From NCBI RefSeq assembly GCF_025506355.1, contig NZ_JANZYP010000025.1, positions 44,928-108,927 on the forward strand: a stretch of 64,000 nucleotides of DNA, given 5' to 3'. Positions 15,608 through 23,700 of the stretch are shown here, in pieces. Numbering within the stretch: the first letter of the stretch is position 1; each line of letters opens with the position of its first letter. Source of the DNA: Sphaerisporangium corydalis. GTDB taxonomy: Bacteria > Actinomycetota > Actinomycetes > Streptosporangiales > Streptosporangiaceae. A program made the translations under genes and the position numbers. The notes beneath the pieces are model-generated. The model was not told the DNA's origin and made no database searches. It saw only the letters and a list, made by a program, of their open reading frames with translations.

Positions 15608-15865
15608 TTATAAGGCGCTGCGGAGTCGCCGGACCTGCTGAGGAACGGCTGGAGCGACAAGCCCCTCAATACGGCACTGGTCCTCAAGCAGCTTCCTCAC
15701 ATCGTCGGCCATAACGCCGCACACCACGTGCGACAAACCCCTCCGCTGGGCCCTTTCAGAGACCCGCCCGATGCGGAGAGCGATGATTCCTCCGGCGCCG
15801 TCCATGAAAGTCCACCGCTTGCCATATGCAGCCTCCAGCTCGGCCAGCCCGGCGATGGCGGTCAC
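15608..15865 (-). CDS. Hypothetical 85-aa protein
   Basis: Unrecognised small protein (TAIAGLAELEAAYGKRWTFM, then GLSHVVCGVMADDVRKLLED). It starts at a GTG that overlaps the stop of the 126-aa gene by 4 bp, so it is translationally coupled as last gene of the five-gene XRE/DUF6879 operon. No signal peptide, membrane segment or known motif. Two-gene tails of this type after XRE regulators are common in actinomycetes; function unknown. Confidence 0.6.
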   Translation of the reverse strand: MTAIAGLAELEAAYGKRWTFMDGAGGIIALRIGRVSERAQRRGLSHVVCGVMADDVRKLLEDQCRIEGLVAPAVPQQVRRLRSAL

Positions 15866-16242
15866 GCGTCGGCCGCCAGGATCAGATCAGCCGCCCGCTG
15901 CGGGCTCTGCTGGTTGACGGTGTGCATGCCAGGTCGATCACCTCTCAGGGTCACCAGGTAGCACCCGGACCGGGCACCGACGTTGACCATGGCGACCGGC
16001 TGGCCGTCGCCACCGGGGACGACCAGTTCGGGGCCGAGGCGCGTTTGAAGCCTGCGGGAGGGCCTCTCGCTGGACAGCTTCAGGCGGATCGTGCGGACCG
16101 CGAAAGACCGGACTCCCCGCGCTGCCAATAGACGCTGCACGAGGTCCAGTGCTTCATTGTGTTTTTCCGCTGTTGACTCGGAGATCCCGTCGTCCTCGAC
16201 CCAGTCGGGTCGGAGGTCTGTAGCTGTCTGTCCGGTCGCCAT
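15862..16242 (-). CDS. Hypothetical 126-aa protein
   Basis: Unrecognised, probably cytoplasmic. Features seen: an acidic N-terminus (DLRPDWVEDDGISE), a helical middle (NEALDLVQRLLAARGVRSFA) and a strand-rich half (PVAMVNVGARSGCYLVTLRG). It follows the XRE gene by 59 bp; that gap contains CTTGCGAAATCAAG, an inverted repeat that may be an internal promoter or operator. It overlaps the next gene by 4 bp. No function is assigned. Confidence 0.6.
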   Translation of the reverse strand: MATGQTATDLRPDWVEDDGISESTAEKHNEALDLVQRLLAARGVRSFAVRTIRLKLSSERPSRRLQTRLGPELVVPGGDGQPVAMVNVGARSGCYLVTLRGDRPGMHTVNQQSPQRAADLILAADA

Positions 16243-16287
16243 GGATCGAAGGTAGGAGTGGGCGATTCCGAAGCTCTACGAGTGTGC

Positions 16288-16305
16288 GGAAACTTGCGAA
16301 ATCAA
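16288..16305. promoter_or_regulatory. ACTTGCGA-containing dyad before the 126-aa gene
   Basis: CTTG-CGAAAT-CAAG (16293-16306 region) is a short inverted repeat just downstream of the XRE stop. It shares ACTTGCGA (16292-16299) with 17944-17951 in front of the first gene of the operon, suggesting two binding sites for the same regulator, probably the XRE protein encoded between them. Confidence 0.35.
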
Positions 16306-17168
16306 GTCAGCCGCCCGATCGCGGCTGTGATCAGCGCCCGTGCTGGAGCGCCGTACACGGCCGTCTCTGCCAGGCGGGCGAACCCCTTGACGTACATGTC
16401 CACTTCGTGGGGCGCTGTGATCGTGAGGGACGCTGAGAGAAGTTCTACGAAGACACGGTCGTCGTCGAAGATGTTGAACGCCTCACATGTCCACATCTGG
16501 CGAGGCGCGGTACGGGGGATCACTCCGAGTGAGACCGAGGGCAAGGCCATGAGGGCTAGCAGGTGCCCAAGCTGACCGGCCATCACCTCGGCGTCCGCTA
16601 TCGGGTAGTACAAAACTGAATCCTCTATCAAGACCGCAAAACGCCGGCTTCCTTCAAACAGCACGCGCGAGCGCTCCATGCGCGCAGACACGGCGCTGTC
16701 AAGGTCATCGGGCCCGTCAGCCGTGCCATGGAATGCGCCGAAGGCGGTCAGCATCGCATGGGCATAGCCGGGAGTCTGGAGAAGCCCAGGGATCACGTTG
16801 GAGCAGTAAACGCGGAAGTGGCGAGTTGCCTGGTAGAGCGGAATGCCCGATTGCTGGATGTGCCGGAGCCCTGCCCGGTGGCGGCGTCGCCACTCGACGT
16901 ACATGGAGCTGGCCGACCGTGCCGCCGCGATCAGGTCGGGGATTTGATCCTCTTCCCCGCACGCCCTACACCAGGCCCGTATGTCGGAGTCCGAAGGGGC
17001 CTTGTGCCCGTGTTCGATCCGGGATGTCTTTGACTCGTGCCATCCGGCCGCCGCCGCGAGGGCGCGGGCCGTCAGGTCGGCGTCCTGGCGCATTTCGCGA
17101 AGGCGGTGTGCGAGGTCTTGTCTCGCTTGGCGGGCGCTGGCGTAGGGTGACGGCGGCGAACTAGACAT
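16302..17168 (-). CDS. XRE-family regulator with DUF5753 domain
   Basis: A 288-aa protein starting at ATG 17168 (MSSSPPSPYASARQ); upstream in-frame codons run into the preceding gene and are not preferred. Residues about 14-75 form the helix-turn-helix (LREMRQDADLTARALAAAAG, WHESKTSRIEHGHKAPSDSD). DUF5753 follows, with FRVYCSNVIPGLLQTPGYA, SARMERSRVLFEGSRRFAVL and a C-terminal DRVFVELLSASLTI segment. It follows the DUF6879 gene by 8 bp. The combination with DUF6879 instead of DUF397 is the alternative form of this actinomycete regulatory module. Confidence 0.88.
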   Translation of the reverse strand: MSSSPPSPYASARQARQDLAHRLREMRQDADLTARALAAAAGWHESKTSRIEHGHKAPSDSDIRAWCRACGEEDQIPDLIAAARSASSMYVEWRRRHRAGLRHIQQSGIPLYQATRHFRVYCSNVIPGLLQTPGYAHAMLTAFGAFHGTADGPDDLDSAVSARMERSRVLFEGSRRFAVLIEDSVLYYPIADAEVMAGQLGHLLALMALPSVSLGVIPRTAPRQMWTCEAFNIFDDDRVFVELLSASLTITAPHEVDMYVKGFARLAETAVYGAPARALITAAIGRLT

Positions 17169-17176
17169 GGCTTGAA

Positions 17177-17695
17177 TCAGGTGAGCCGGTACTCCGCGTG
17201 GTCGATTGCCCGTTCCCAGACGGCATCGAACGCTGCGAGGCACAACCGGATCACTGCGGGATCGTCGGTCAGCTCATCTCCAAGGTAATCACCCACACCG
17301 GAGAAGTACCCGAACCGCACCAGGTGGTCGTCAAAGACCCAGAAGTCGTTACCCGGCAGCGCCAAGTCCGATGCTTGCCTCCGAGGAAGCCAGCGCAGTT
17401 GCTCACCAGCAGGGATGTTGACCGCGTCACCCAGGTCATACTCATGCCTGATGAAGTCGGTCACGGGCTCAGACACGATGCGGGCGCGGCGCATTGGGAC
17501 GCCGCGGCCGACAGTCGCCCGCACCAGGCGCATCCATTGTTGCCAGCGGTCCTCTGACGGATCGATCTTGCCGTCTGACTTCCAACGAAGAAACTGAGTG
17601 TCATCGGGGGTGTAGGCATCGCGCATCTCTAGATGCACGGCAGATCGACGGCATCCGTAAAGGAGGTCAGCGAACGTCATCGACTGGTTGGGCAC
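17177..17695 (-). CDS. DUF6879 protein
   Basis: A 172-aa cytoplasmic protein with the DUF6879 pattern: CRRSAVHLEMRDAYTPDD near the N-terminus, RRARIVSEPVTDFIRHEYDL, GEQLRWLPRRQASDLALPGN and DFWVFDDHLVRFGYF. These genes are typically found with an XRE-DUF5753 regulator, as here. GTG 17695 is preferred because GGAGG sits 7 bp upstream; it overlaps the previous gene by 29 bp. The biochemical role is unknown; a partner or signal-sensing role for the regulator is likely. Confidence 0.85.
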   Translation of the reverse strand: MPNQSMTFADLLYGCRRSAVHLEMRDAYTPDDTQFLRWKSDGKIDPSEDRWQQWMRLVRATVGRGVPMRRARIVSEPVTDFIRHEYDLGDAVNIPAGEQLRWLPRRQASDLALPGNDFWVFDDHLVRFGYFSGVGDYLGDELTDDPAVIRLCLAAFDAVWERAIDHAEYRLT

Positions 17696-17912
17696 TGCAC
17701 GCCTCCAACAGAATGTCTCTCATGCGAGCCGGGATGCGGACGATTCTCTCGTGCTCCAGGATCGCGCTGCGAGCTGCGATCTCTGCTCGCTCGCCCGGAT
17801 CTACAACCTCCCACCCTTGGATCACAAAGGAGCCGTCCCGCTCATCGATCCAGACGGAGGGGCAGTTCGCGTCGCCGGTGTTGGGGTCGATGCCGACGAA
17901 CCGTAGCGCCAT
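17667..17912 (-). CDS. Hypothetical 81-aa protein, first gene of DUF6879 operon
   Basis: Starts MALRFVGIDPNTGDANCPSV at ATG 17912 behind GGGAGG. It contains SVWIDERDGSFVIQGWEVVD and a helical C-terminal half (ARSAILEHERIVRIPARMRD). Short proteins of this pattern commonly precede DUF6879 genes in actinomycetes. The 29-bp overlap with the DUF6879 gene indicates coupled translation. No motif allows a functional claim. Confidence 0.75.
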   Translation of the reverse strand: MALRFVGIDPNTGDANCPSVWIDERDGSFVIQGWEVVDPGERAEIAARSAILEHERIVRIPARMRDILLEACSAQPVDDVR

Positions 17913-17935
17913 GCTGGCCTCCCGGGCCCTTAAGT

Positions 17936-17957
17936 ATGCGACTACTTGCGACTTTGC
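17936..17957. promoter_or_regulatory. Direct repeat TGCGACT upstream of DUF6879 operon
   Basis: TGCGACTACTTGCGACT contains two TGCGACT copies three bases apart, 25-45 bp upstream of the start at 17912 and between two divergent genes. ACTTGCGA within it recurs at 16292. Probable operator for the operon's XRE regulator; inference only. Confidence 0.4.
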
Positions 17958-18012
17958 CGAGCCTGACTGCATGCCCTGGAGTAGTCAAGTACCCCCAGGA
18001 TGGAGGCCGCCC

Positions 18013-18237
18013 ATGGTGAAGTGCTTCACGGCGGTCGAGGTCAGCGCCGGCCACTATGCGACCTTCGTTCGCGTGGACGGACTGGCGGCCCGTGTCCTAG
18101 CACGGTTCGGCCCAGCGCGTGCTCGCGAGGCCCGTCGTTTGAGCCACCTCGTACCGGGATCCGGCGAAGCTCTAAGAAAACAGTCCGAGCGGAGCGAGGC
18201 CCTTTCGAGGCGGCTTGGGAGCCGCCGGCCCGCATGA
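18013..18237 (+). CDS. Possible small protein reading into a repeat
   Basis: A 74-aa frame from ATG 18013 with a good GGAGG site 6-7 bp upstream: MVKCFTAVEVSAGHYATFVR, then a helical Arg/Ala-rich part. The last third is encoded by half-element F, so the original C-terminus may have been replaced. It is divergent from the DUF6879 operon. There are no recognised homologues that I can recall; it may be a remnant. Confidence 0.35.
   Translation: MVKCFTAVEVSAGHYATFVRVDGLAARVLARFGPARAREARRLSHLVPGSGEALRKQSERSEALSRRLGSRRPA
18156..18205. repeat. Palindromic element, right half F
   Basis: Right arm only: GGATCCGGCGAAGCTCTAAG through GAGCGGAGCGAGGCCCTTT. Confidence 0.8.
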
Positions 18238-18269
18238 GGCGGATCCATGGGCGGGGTCCATGTCCCGGC

Positions 18270-19241
18270 TCATCTGTATAAGGGAGGCCGGGGGGCTCGT
18301 GGTCGTTCTGGGATGGGGACCGACAGGCCGTATCGGGACCAGAGCAGGCGTTGCATGAGCAGGGTCAGCGTGCCGGCCACGACCATGCCGGCGATGTTGA
18401 CGGCCAGCTGGAGGGCGGAGGCGCCGACGTCGTCCCAGGCGCCCAGGGCCATGGCGACGGAGGCGTACCCGGCGGCCGGGACCGTGGTGACGGAGATGAA
18501 GACGCCGACCAGGGCCGACGACTTGCCCGCGGTGATCGACAGCACCCCGGCGGCGCCCGCGAGCAATGCCACGATGAAGGACCATTTGTCGGGCTTGACG
18601 ATGAACTCGACCTCTCGGTGTCCGGCGAGTATGCCCGCGTCGATCCAGCCCAGCCAGTGCGACACCAGGGCGAAGGCGAAAGTGATCGCGATCGCGACGC
18701 CGAACCCGATCGCCAGGGCCCGGAGCGCCTTGCCGATCAACGCGGGGCGGCGGTGCAGCAAGCCGAAGCAGATGGCCGCGATCGCGCCGAACTCCGGACC
18801 GAGCACCATCGCGCCCACGATCAGGATGGGCGAGGCGACCACCACGCCGATCGCGGCGATCTGGGTGGCGATGGCGAGGAAGGCCAGGAACGCCCAGCTG
18901 ATCTGCGAGTCGGCGTCCACGCGCCGGGCCAGGTCCTCCCAGACGACGGCGTCCTCCCCCGAGCCCGGGGCCTCCTCCTTGGCCCGTTCGGCGACGTCGG
19001 ACAACGACAGGTCCACGGCCTCGACCGCGATCGACCCGGTCGAGGGCAGGCCCAAATCGGTCAGGCGTTCGATCACCCCGTTGGCGGCCTCCCGGGCGAT
19101 GTCGCAGAGCACCAGGTCACCTGGCGGCTCCTGGGCCGCACCCGCCAGCACGACGAGGTTGGTCAGCCCGGTCGCCTCCCGCAGCATGGCGACCACCTCG
19201 GAGGTGCGCTCCGAGGGGCTGATCACACGCAAGTGCAGCAC
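18270..19241 (-). CDS. DUF389 membrane protein
   Basis: A 323-aa protein: an N-terminal soluble ACT-like domain (about residues 1-110, LHLRVISPSERTSEVVAMLR) and a DUF389 membrane domain of about six helices (SQISWAFLAFLAIATQIAAIG, SPILIVGAMVLGPEFGAIAAI, TVPAAGYASVAMALGAWDD). Family members (YqgA/TIGR00341-like) are widespread with unknown transport or sensing roles. I use GTG 19241; a TTG two codons upstream is possible. It is a single gene facing away from the repeat-rich 19.25-19.61 kb gap. Confidence 0.82.
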   Translation of the reverse strand: MLHLRVISPSERTSEVVAMLREATGLTNLVVLAGAAQEPPGDLVLCDIAREAANGVIERLTDLGLPSTGSIAVEAVDLSLSDVAERAKEEAPGSGEDAVVWEDLARRVDADSQISWAFLAFLAIATQIAAIGVVVASPILIVGAMVLGPEFGAIAAICFGLLHRRPALIGKALRALAIGFGVAIAITFAFALVSHWLGWIDAGILAGHREVEFIVKPDKWSFIVALLAGAAGVLSITAGKSSALVGVFISVTTVPAAGYASVAMALGAWDDVGASALQLAVNIAGMVVAGTLTLLMQRLLWSRYGLSVPIPERPRAPRPPLYR

Positions 19242-19335
19242 GCGCAAACCCTACTGACCGAGTACGCCACCATGGGCGCCGACTTCTCAACCCGGCACAA
19301 CAGCCACGCGTGACCGAAGCACCTTTCGCTCCAGC

Positions 19336-19373
19336 CCGGCGAAACCCTCCGAGCGAAGCGAGGCCCCTTTCGA
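19336..19373. repeat. Palindromic element, degenerate right half G
   Basis: CCCGGCGAAACCCTCCGAGC followed by GAAGCGAGGCCCCTTTCGAG; the right arm with internal loss. It immediately precedes the 117-bp tandem repeat. Confidence 0.7.
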
Positions 19374-19607
19374 GGTCGCTTCACGCAGCCGATCGTCGGG
19401 GCGGTCGGATAGGCCGGCAATCGGGCGTGCCCCGCCGAGGGCCGGCGAAGCTCTGAGAAGACAGCCCGAGCGAAGCGAGGCCCATCTCAAGGTCGCCTCA
19501 CCTGGCCGATCGTCAGGGCGGTCGAACAGGCCGGCAGTCGGGCGTGCCCTGCCGAGGGTCGGCGAAGCTCTCAGAAACGGCCCGAGCGGAGCGAGGCCCA
19601 TTTCGAA
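19374..19607. repeat. 117-bp tandem repeat containing element halves H and I
   Basis: Two head-to-tail copies (about 19374-19490 and 19491-19607) of a 117-bp unit. Each has GCCGATCGTC, then a GGCCGGCA-TCGGGCGTGCC segment, and ends in the right arm of the palindromic element (19441-19484 and 19561-19603). The array fills the gap between DUF389 and pucR; no gene is supported in 19242-19614. Confidence 0.8.
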
Positions 19608-19614
19608 GGGCCTT

Positions 19615-21180
19615 TCAGATGCCGCGCATGCGGAGGACGTGGAGGGCCAGGGTGAGGTTGAGGCGGAGGTGGGCGTCCTCGGTGAAGTTGCCGAGCATCC
19701 GCTCCAGCTTGCCGATGCGGTACCGCAGCGTGTTGTAGTGGAAGTGCAGCCGCCGGGCCGTCTCGGCCACGTTGAGGTTGGTCTCCAGCAGCACCTGGAG
19801 CGTGCGTCGCAGGTCGGCGTTCTCGGCGTCCTCGTCCAGGGCCAGCGGCCCGAGCGTCTCCCGTACGAACGAGTGCAGTTCGGCGGTGTCGTTGACCAGT
19901 GACAGCAGCCGGTAGACGCCGAGCTGGTCGAAATGGGCGACGGCGCCGGCGCCGTGGAGCTGGCGGCCCACCCGGGCCGCCTTGAGCGCCTGGCCGTAGG
20001 CGTCGGGCAGCAGTTCGGCGCCCTGCGCGGTCCTGCTCATGCCGGTGGAGAAGGTGGCGGGCCGGCAGTCGGCGAAGGCCGCCACCGCGTCCTTGGCCAG
20101 GCGGGCCATGTCGACCCCCGACCCGACGATGGCGACGACCTCGTGGGAGAAGCCCGCGACGGCGCCGCGGGGGTCGTGCCGGCGCAGGGCGGTGACCCAG
20201 GCGGCGAGCAGCCGGTCGGGGGGCAGGTCCCATTCGGGGTCGATCTCGGCGACCAGCACCCCGACGGGCCGTTCCAGGTCCCACCCGAACGCGCGGGCGC
20301 GGGCGGCGACCCGGGACCCGCCACGGCCGGTCAGGACGTCCCGAAGGAAGTCGGCGCGGTACTTGCTCTCGACGGCGGCAACCGCCTCCTGCCGGGTCAC
20401 GACCAGGGCCGCGACCGTTGCGGCACGTTCCAGAATGCCGATGTCGCCGTCCTGGATGGCCCCGCCGGGCCGGTGGGCGACGATGCGCCCGTGGTGGTGG
20501 CCGCCCGCGACGACCGGGACGACGGTGTACTCCCCGCCGGAGACCGCCGGGGACGCGCGCAGCACGGTGGTGTCCCCCGCCGCTTCGAGGACGTGCCCGG
20601 CGGGGTCGACGACGGCCACCGCCACGTCCAGGAGGCCGGCCACCTCGGCGACGACCTCCCGCAGCCCGCCGCCGGCCAGCACGATCTGGACGAGCGCCCG
20701 GTGGGCCTCCTCGGTGCGGGCGAGCAGCGCGGCCTGCCGGTTGAGGATGTCGGTGAGCACCTGGTTGAGGATGTCGTCGAAGCCGACGTCGTTGGGGAGC
20801 AGGATCAGGGGGAAGCCGAGCCGGTCGGCCTGTTCGACCATCTCGGCGGGCAGCTCGTCGACGTACCTGCCGAGTTTGATGCCGAGCGCCGCCAGACCGC
20901 GTTCGTCGAGGTCGGTGACGAGCCTGCCGAGCGACTGCGGGGTGTTGCGCAGGGGGTAGCCGGTGGTGAGCAGGAGCTCGTGGGGCTTGACCCACGCGAG
21001 GATGTCGGGCACCTCCATGACGTTCAGTCGCTGGACGATGCGGTCGAGGCCGGCCTTGCCGCCGATCAGCCGGGCTCCGGCCAGTGTGGAGACGCCGAGG
21101 ACCTCCCCCACGGACACGCCGTGAATGATGGTGCCCGTGGAGGCCAAACGCATCGCCGGGGGTGATGGGTCAGCAGTCAT
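19615..21180 (-). CDS. PucR-family transcriptional regulator
   Basis: A 521-aa regulator. N-terminal purine-catabolism (PucR/PurC-like) domain, residues about 15-140 (VSVGEVLGVSTLAGARLIGG, VPDILAWVKPHELLLTTGYP); central GGDEF-like domain; C-terminal PucR helix-turn-helix (LLETNLNVAETARRLHFHYN, TLRYRIGKLERMLG). PucR proteins activate purine/allantoin degradation in response to catabolites. I choose ATG 21180 because GGAG is then 7-9 bp away. It is divergent from three oxamate-carbamoyltransferase-type genes, which it very likely controls through the shared dyad at 21208 and 22284. Confidence 0.9.
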   Translation of the reverse strand: MTADPSPPAMRLASTGTIIHGVSVGEVLGVSTLAGARLIGGKAGLDRIVQRLNVMEVPDILAWVKPHELLLTTGYPLRNTPQSLGRLVTDLDERGLAALGIKLGRYVDELPAEMVEQADRLGFPLILLPNDVGFDDILNQVLTDILNRQAALLARTEEAHRALVQIVLAGGGLREVVAEVAGLLDVAVAVVDPAGHVLEAAGDTTVLRASPAVSGGEYTVVPVVAGGHHHGRIVAHRPGGAIQDGDIGILERAATVAALVVTRQEAVAAVESKYRADFLRDVLTGRGGSRVAARARAFGWDLERPVGVLVAEIDPEWDLPPDRLLAAWVTALRRHDPRGAVAGFSHEVVAIVGSGVDMARLAKDAVAAFADCRPATFSTGMSRTAQGAELLPDAYGQALKAARVGRQLHGAGAVAHFDQLGVYRLLSLVNDTAELHSFVRETLGPLALDEDAENADLRRTLQVLLETNLNVAETARRLHFHYNTLRYRIGKLERMLGNFTEDAHLRLNLTLALHVLRMRGI

Positions 21181-21207
21181 GGTCATGCTCCAGGGTGGAA
21201 CGTTGTT

Positions 21208-21220
21208 TCAGAGATTCTGA
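21208..21220. promoter_or_regulatory. TCAGA-GAT-TCTGA dyad in pucR/allH intergenic
   Basis: A perfect 5-bp-arm dyad TCAGAGATTCTGA followed by CGG, 28 bp upstream of the pucR start and on the way to the DUF2877 gene. A near copy (TCAGGCATTCTGACG) occurs at 22284 in front of fdrA. The common core T-TCAG--ATTCTGACG is a candidate PucR operator. Confidence 0.5.
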
Positions 21221-21334
21221 CGGAACAGCCTGTCTGTCAACAAGAGCCAACTGTCCGCAGAACTGTTGTCATCTTTCTCCGTACGGCCCCCTCCAGGACC
21301 GTTCTACGGTCTCCCCAGACTCGCGGGAGGCCGA

Positions 21335-22231
21335 GTGACACTGGGCACGCGTTCACGGATCCAACATCGCACGCCGTCACGGTCCAAAACGTTCGGCGCG
21401 GCGAGCACCGCGCTGCGCCCGGCGCTCGAGTCGGCGCGGCGGCCGGCCCGGGTGCTGGCGGTGTTCCCGCTCGGCGTCTACCTGGAGATCAGGACCGACG
21501 TGGAGCCGTTCGTCGTGGCCGTGGTCAGCGGCGAGGCGACGCGGCTGCCGAACGCCGTGGTGCTCGCCGACCCGCTCCCGGTGATCTCCGCCGGGAACGA
21601 GGCCGCCGTGGGCGACGGGTCGATCGAGATCGGCCGGCTCACCATCCGCGTGCGCCGCTGGTGGGACCCGGCCCCGGCCCTCGGGCCCCTCGACCTGGAC
21701 AAGCTGTCGCGGGCGCTGCCGAGGTTCGAGGAGATCTGCCTGTCCTCGGCCCGCCGTCCCGGGCTCGACCCCGGGGGCGCCGGGGCGTTGCTCGCCAGGG
21801 GCTGCGCCGAAGGCTCGCTGACGGCGGCCATCACCGCGACCGAGCAGCTCATGGGCCTCGGCCCGGGGCTGACGCCGAGCGGCGACGACATGCTCGCGGG
21901 CGTGATGGTCGCCTTGCGCCAGTTCGGCCGCGCGACGGGCGTGGCCAGGGCCGTGTGGCTGGCCGACTGGCTCGCCGCGACGGTGGCGTTCGACGCCCGC
22001 ACCCGCACCACGCCGATCTCGGCGACCCTGCTCCACTGCGCCGCCCAGGGCCAGGCGTGCGCCGAGGCCCTGGCCGTCCTGCGCGGGCTGGCCGGGCACC
22101 AGCCGCTGGAACCGGCCGTGCGCCGCCTGCTGCGGCTCGGCCACACCTCGGGCGCCGACCTGGCCTGGGGCCTGCGCACGGGCCTGTCCTCGGTGATCGC
22201 CCTCGGCGGGAGATTATCCGCGGCCCGCTGA
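21335..22231 (+). CDS. allH: DUF2877 protein, AllH-like subunit of oxamate carbamoyltransferase
   Basis: A 298-aa cytoplasmic protein. The GTG at 21335 with GGGAGG upstream is preferred to a TTG 23 codons earlier. The DUF2877 hallmark is the C-terminal half: GLGPGLTPSGDDMLAGVMVALR, then TTPISATLLHCAAQGQACA. In Escherichia coli the DUF2877 (AllH), FdrA (AllF) and DUF1116 (AllG) proteins together make oxamate carbamoyltransferase, the phosphorolytic step of anaerobic allantoin degradation. The same three families stand here in order, next to PucR. No carbamate kinase gene is in the window. Confidence 0.82.
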   Translation: MTLGTRSRIQHRTPSRSKTFGAASTALRPALESARRPARVLAVFPLGVYLEIRTDVEPFVVAVVSGEATRLPNAVVLADPLPVISAGNEAAVGDGSIEIGRLTIRVRRWWDPAPALGPLDLDKLSRALPRFEEICLSSARRPGLDPGGAGALLARGCAEGSLTAAITATEQLMGLGPGLTPSGDDMLAGVMVALRQFGRATGVARAVWLADWLAATVAFDARTRTTPISATLLHCAAQGQACAEALAVLRGLAGHQPLEPAVRRLLRLGHTSGADLAWGLRTGLSSVIALGGRLSAAR

Positions 22232-22283
22232 CATACCGGGGTGAGGCCTCCCCGCGGCGAGCAGGGGGGCGATGATCGACGTA

Positions 22284-22296
22284 TCAGGCATTCTGA
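22284..22296. promoter_or_regulatory. TCAG-GCATT-CTGA dyad upstream of fdrA
   Basis: TCAGGCATTCTGA followed by CGAG, 22 bp before the TTG start of the FdrA gene. It matches 21208-21220 at TCAG..ATTCTGACG, so it is likely a second site for the same regulator. Confidence 0.45.
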
Positions 22297-22317
22297 CGAG
22301 GGGGCGGTGAGCGATCG

Positions 22318-23700
22318 TTGACCACGAGCACCGATCTGGTGGAGGTGCGCGCCGGGCTCTATCACGACTCGGTGAGCCTGATGCGGATCAGCCAGGCGCT
22401 GGGCGGCCGGCCGGGCGTCACCGTCGCGGTGGTGGCCATGGCCACCGAGCTGAACCTCGGCCTGGCCAGGGACGTCCACTTCGAGATCCCCCCTGCGGGC
22501 CCGACCGACCTGCTCATCGCGATACGGGCCGAGTCCGGCGCGGCGCTTCAGGACGCGGCCGAGGAGCTCGACCGGCAGTTCGCCGCCCTGGCCAGGGGCG
22601 GCGGCCGTGGGGGGCCAGCGGCCGAGAGCGCGCCGCGCACGACCCGGTCGGCGGCGCGGGCCTTCGACGCCACGGTCGCGCTGGTGTCGGTGCCCGGCGA
22701 GTACGCGTTCGCCGAGGCGATGGACGCGATCGACGCCGGGCTCTCTGTGATGATCTTCAGTGACAACGTGCCCGTGGAGCAGGAGGTCCTGCTGAAGGAC
22801 CGCGCCAAGGAGCGGGGCGTGCTGGTGATGGGCCCCGACTGCGGCACGGCGGTCGTGGGCGGCGCGGGCCTGGGCTTCGCCAACGTTCTCAGGCCGGGTC
22901 CCGTCGGCGTGGTCGCCGCGTCCGGCACCGGCGCCCAGCACGTCACCTGCCTGCTCGACCACGCCGGTGTCGGCGTCAGCCACGTCCTCGGCGTCGGCGG
23001 CAGGGACCTGTCGTCGGCGGTCGGTGGCCGGTCCACTTTGGTGGCGCTCGCGGCCCTGGACGCCGACCCCGCCACCGAGCTCATCGTCCTGGTCTCCAAG
23101 CCACCGGCCCCCGAGGTGGCCGAGATCGTGGACCGGGCGGTCGAGGGCCTGTCGACACCCGTGGTCACCGCCCTGCTCGGACCCGGGCGCGACCACCTGA
23201 CCTCGGCGGCCGAGCGGGCCGTGAGCGCCCTCGGCGTCCCGGTCCCCCAGTGGCCCTGCTGGACCGTCCCGCAGCCGGTGGGCTCGGAGCTGTCGGGGCT
23301 CTATTCCGGCGGCACGCTGTGCGCGGAGGCGCGGATCATCGCGGGCACCGGCACGTTCACCGACTTCGGCGACGACGAGTACACCCAGGGCAGGGCCCAC
23401 CCGATGATCGACCCGAGCATGCGCCTCGAAGCGCTCGCGCGCGCCTCCGGGGTCGTGCTGCTGGACGTGGTGCTCGGCCACGGCGCCGAGCCCGACCCCT
23501 CGTTCCGGCTGGCGCCCGCGGTCCGCGCGGCCCGCGACCGGGGGACGGCCGTGGTGGTGGCCCTGGTTGGCACCGACTCCGACCCGCAGGGCCTGCTCCG
23601 CCAGGCCGAGGCCCTGGTCGTGGCCGGGGCGTCGGTGTTCACCTCCAACGCGGCCGCCGCCGGGCACGCCGCGAGCCTGATCGGGAGTGGTGCCCTGTGA
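22318..23700 (+). CDS. fdrA: FdrA-like subunit of oxamate carbamoyltransferase
   Basis: A 460-aa protein of the FdrA family (AllF in E. coli), related to succinyl-CoA synthetase alpha subunits. Seen: LVEVRAGLYHDSVSLMRISQ at the N-terminus, a CoA-ligase-like Rossmann part (GVLVMGPDCGTAVVGGAGLG, GPVGVVAASGTGAQHVTCLL, GVGVSHVLGVGGRDLSSAVG) and LYSGGTLCAEA. It starts at TTG (22318); the nearby GTG is out of frame and hits a stop. The stop overlaps the next gene by 4 bp. Expected to act with AllH and AllG; the substrate in this organism could be oxamate or another carbamoyl compound. Confidence 0.88.
   Translation: MTTSTDLVEVRAGLYHDSVSLMRISQALGGRPGVTVAVVAMATELNLGLARDVHFEIPPAGPTDLLIAIRAESGAALQDAAEELDRQFAALARGGGRGGPAAESAPRTTRSAARAFDATVALVSVPGEYAFAEAMDAIDAGLSVMIFSDNVPVEQEVLLKDRAKERGVLVMGPDCGTAVVGGAGLGFANVLRPGPVGVVAASGTGAQHVTCLLDHAGVGVSHVLGVGGRDLSSAVGGRSTLVALAALDADPATELIVLVSKPPAPEVAEIVDRAVEGLSTPVVTALLGPGRDHLTSAAERAVSALGVPVPQWPCWTVPQPVGSELSGLYSGGTLCAEARIIAGTGTFTDFGDDEYTQGRAHPMIDPSMRLEALARASGVVLLDVVLGHGAEPDPSFRLAPAVRAARDRGTAVVVALVGTDSDPQGLLRQAEALVVAGASVFTSNAAAAGHAASLIGSGAL

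Noticed and set aside
12671..19607. CRISPR array for the repeated units
   Set aside because: The repeats are about 120 bp, palindromic and irregularly spaced, and include half copies; there are no spacers of constant size and no cas genes.
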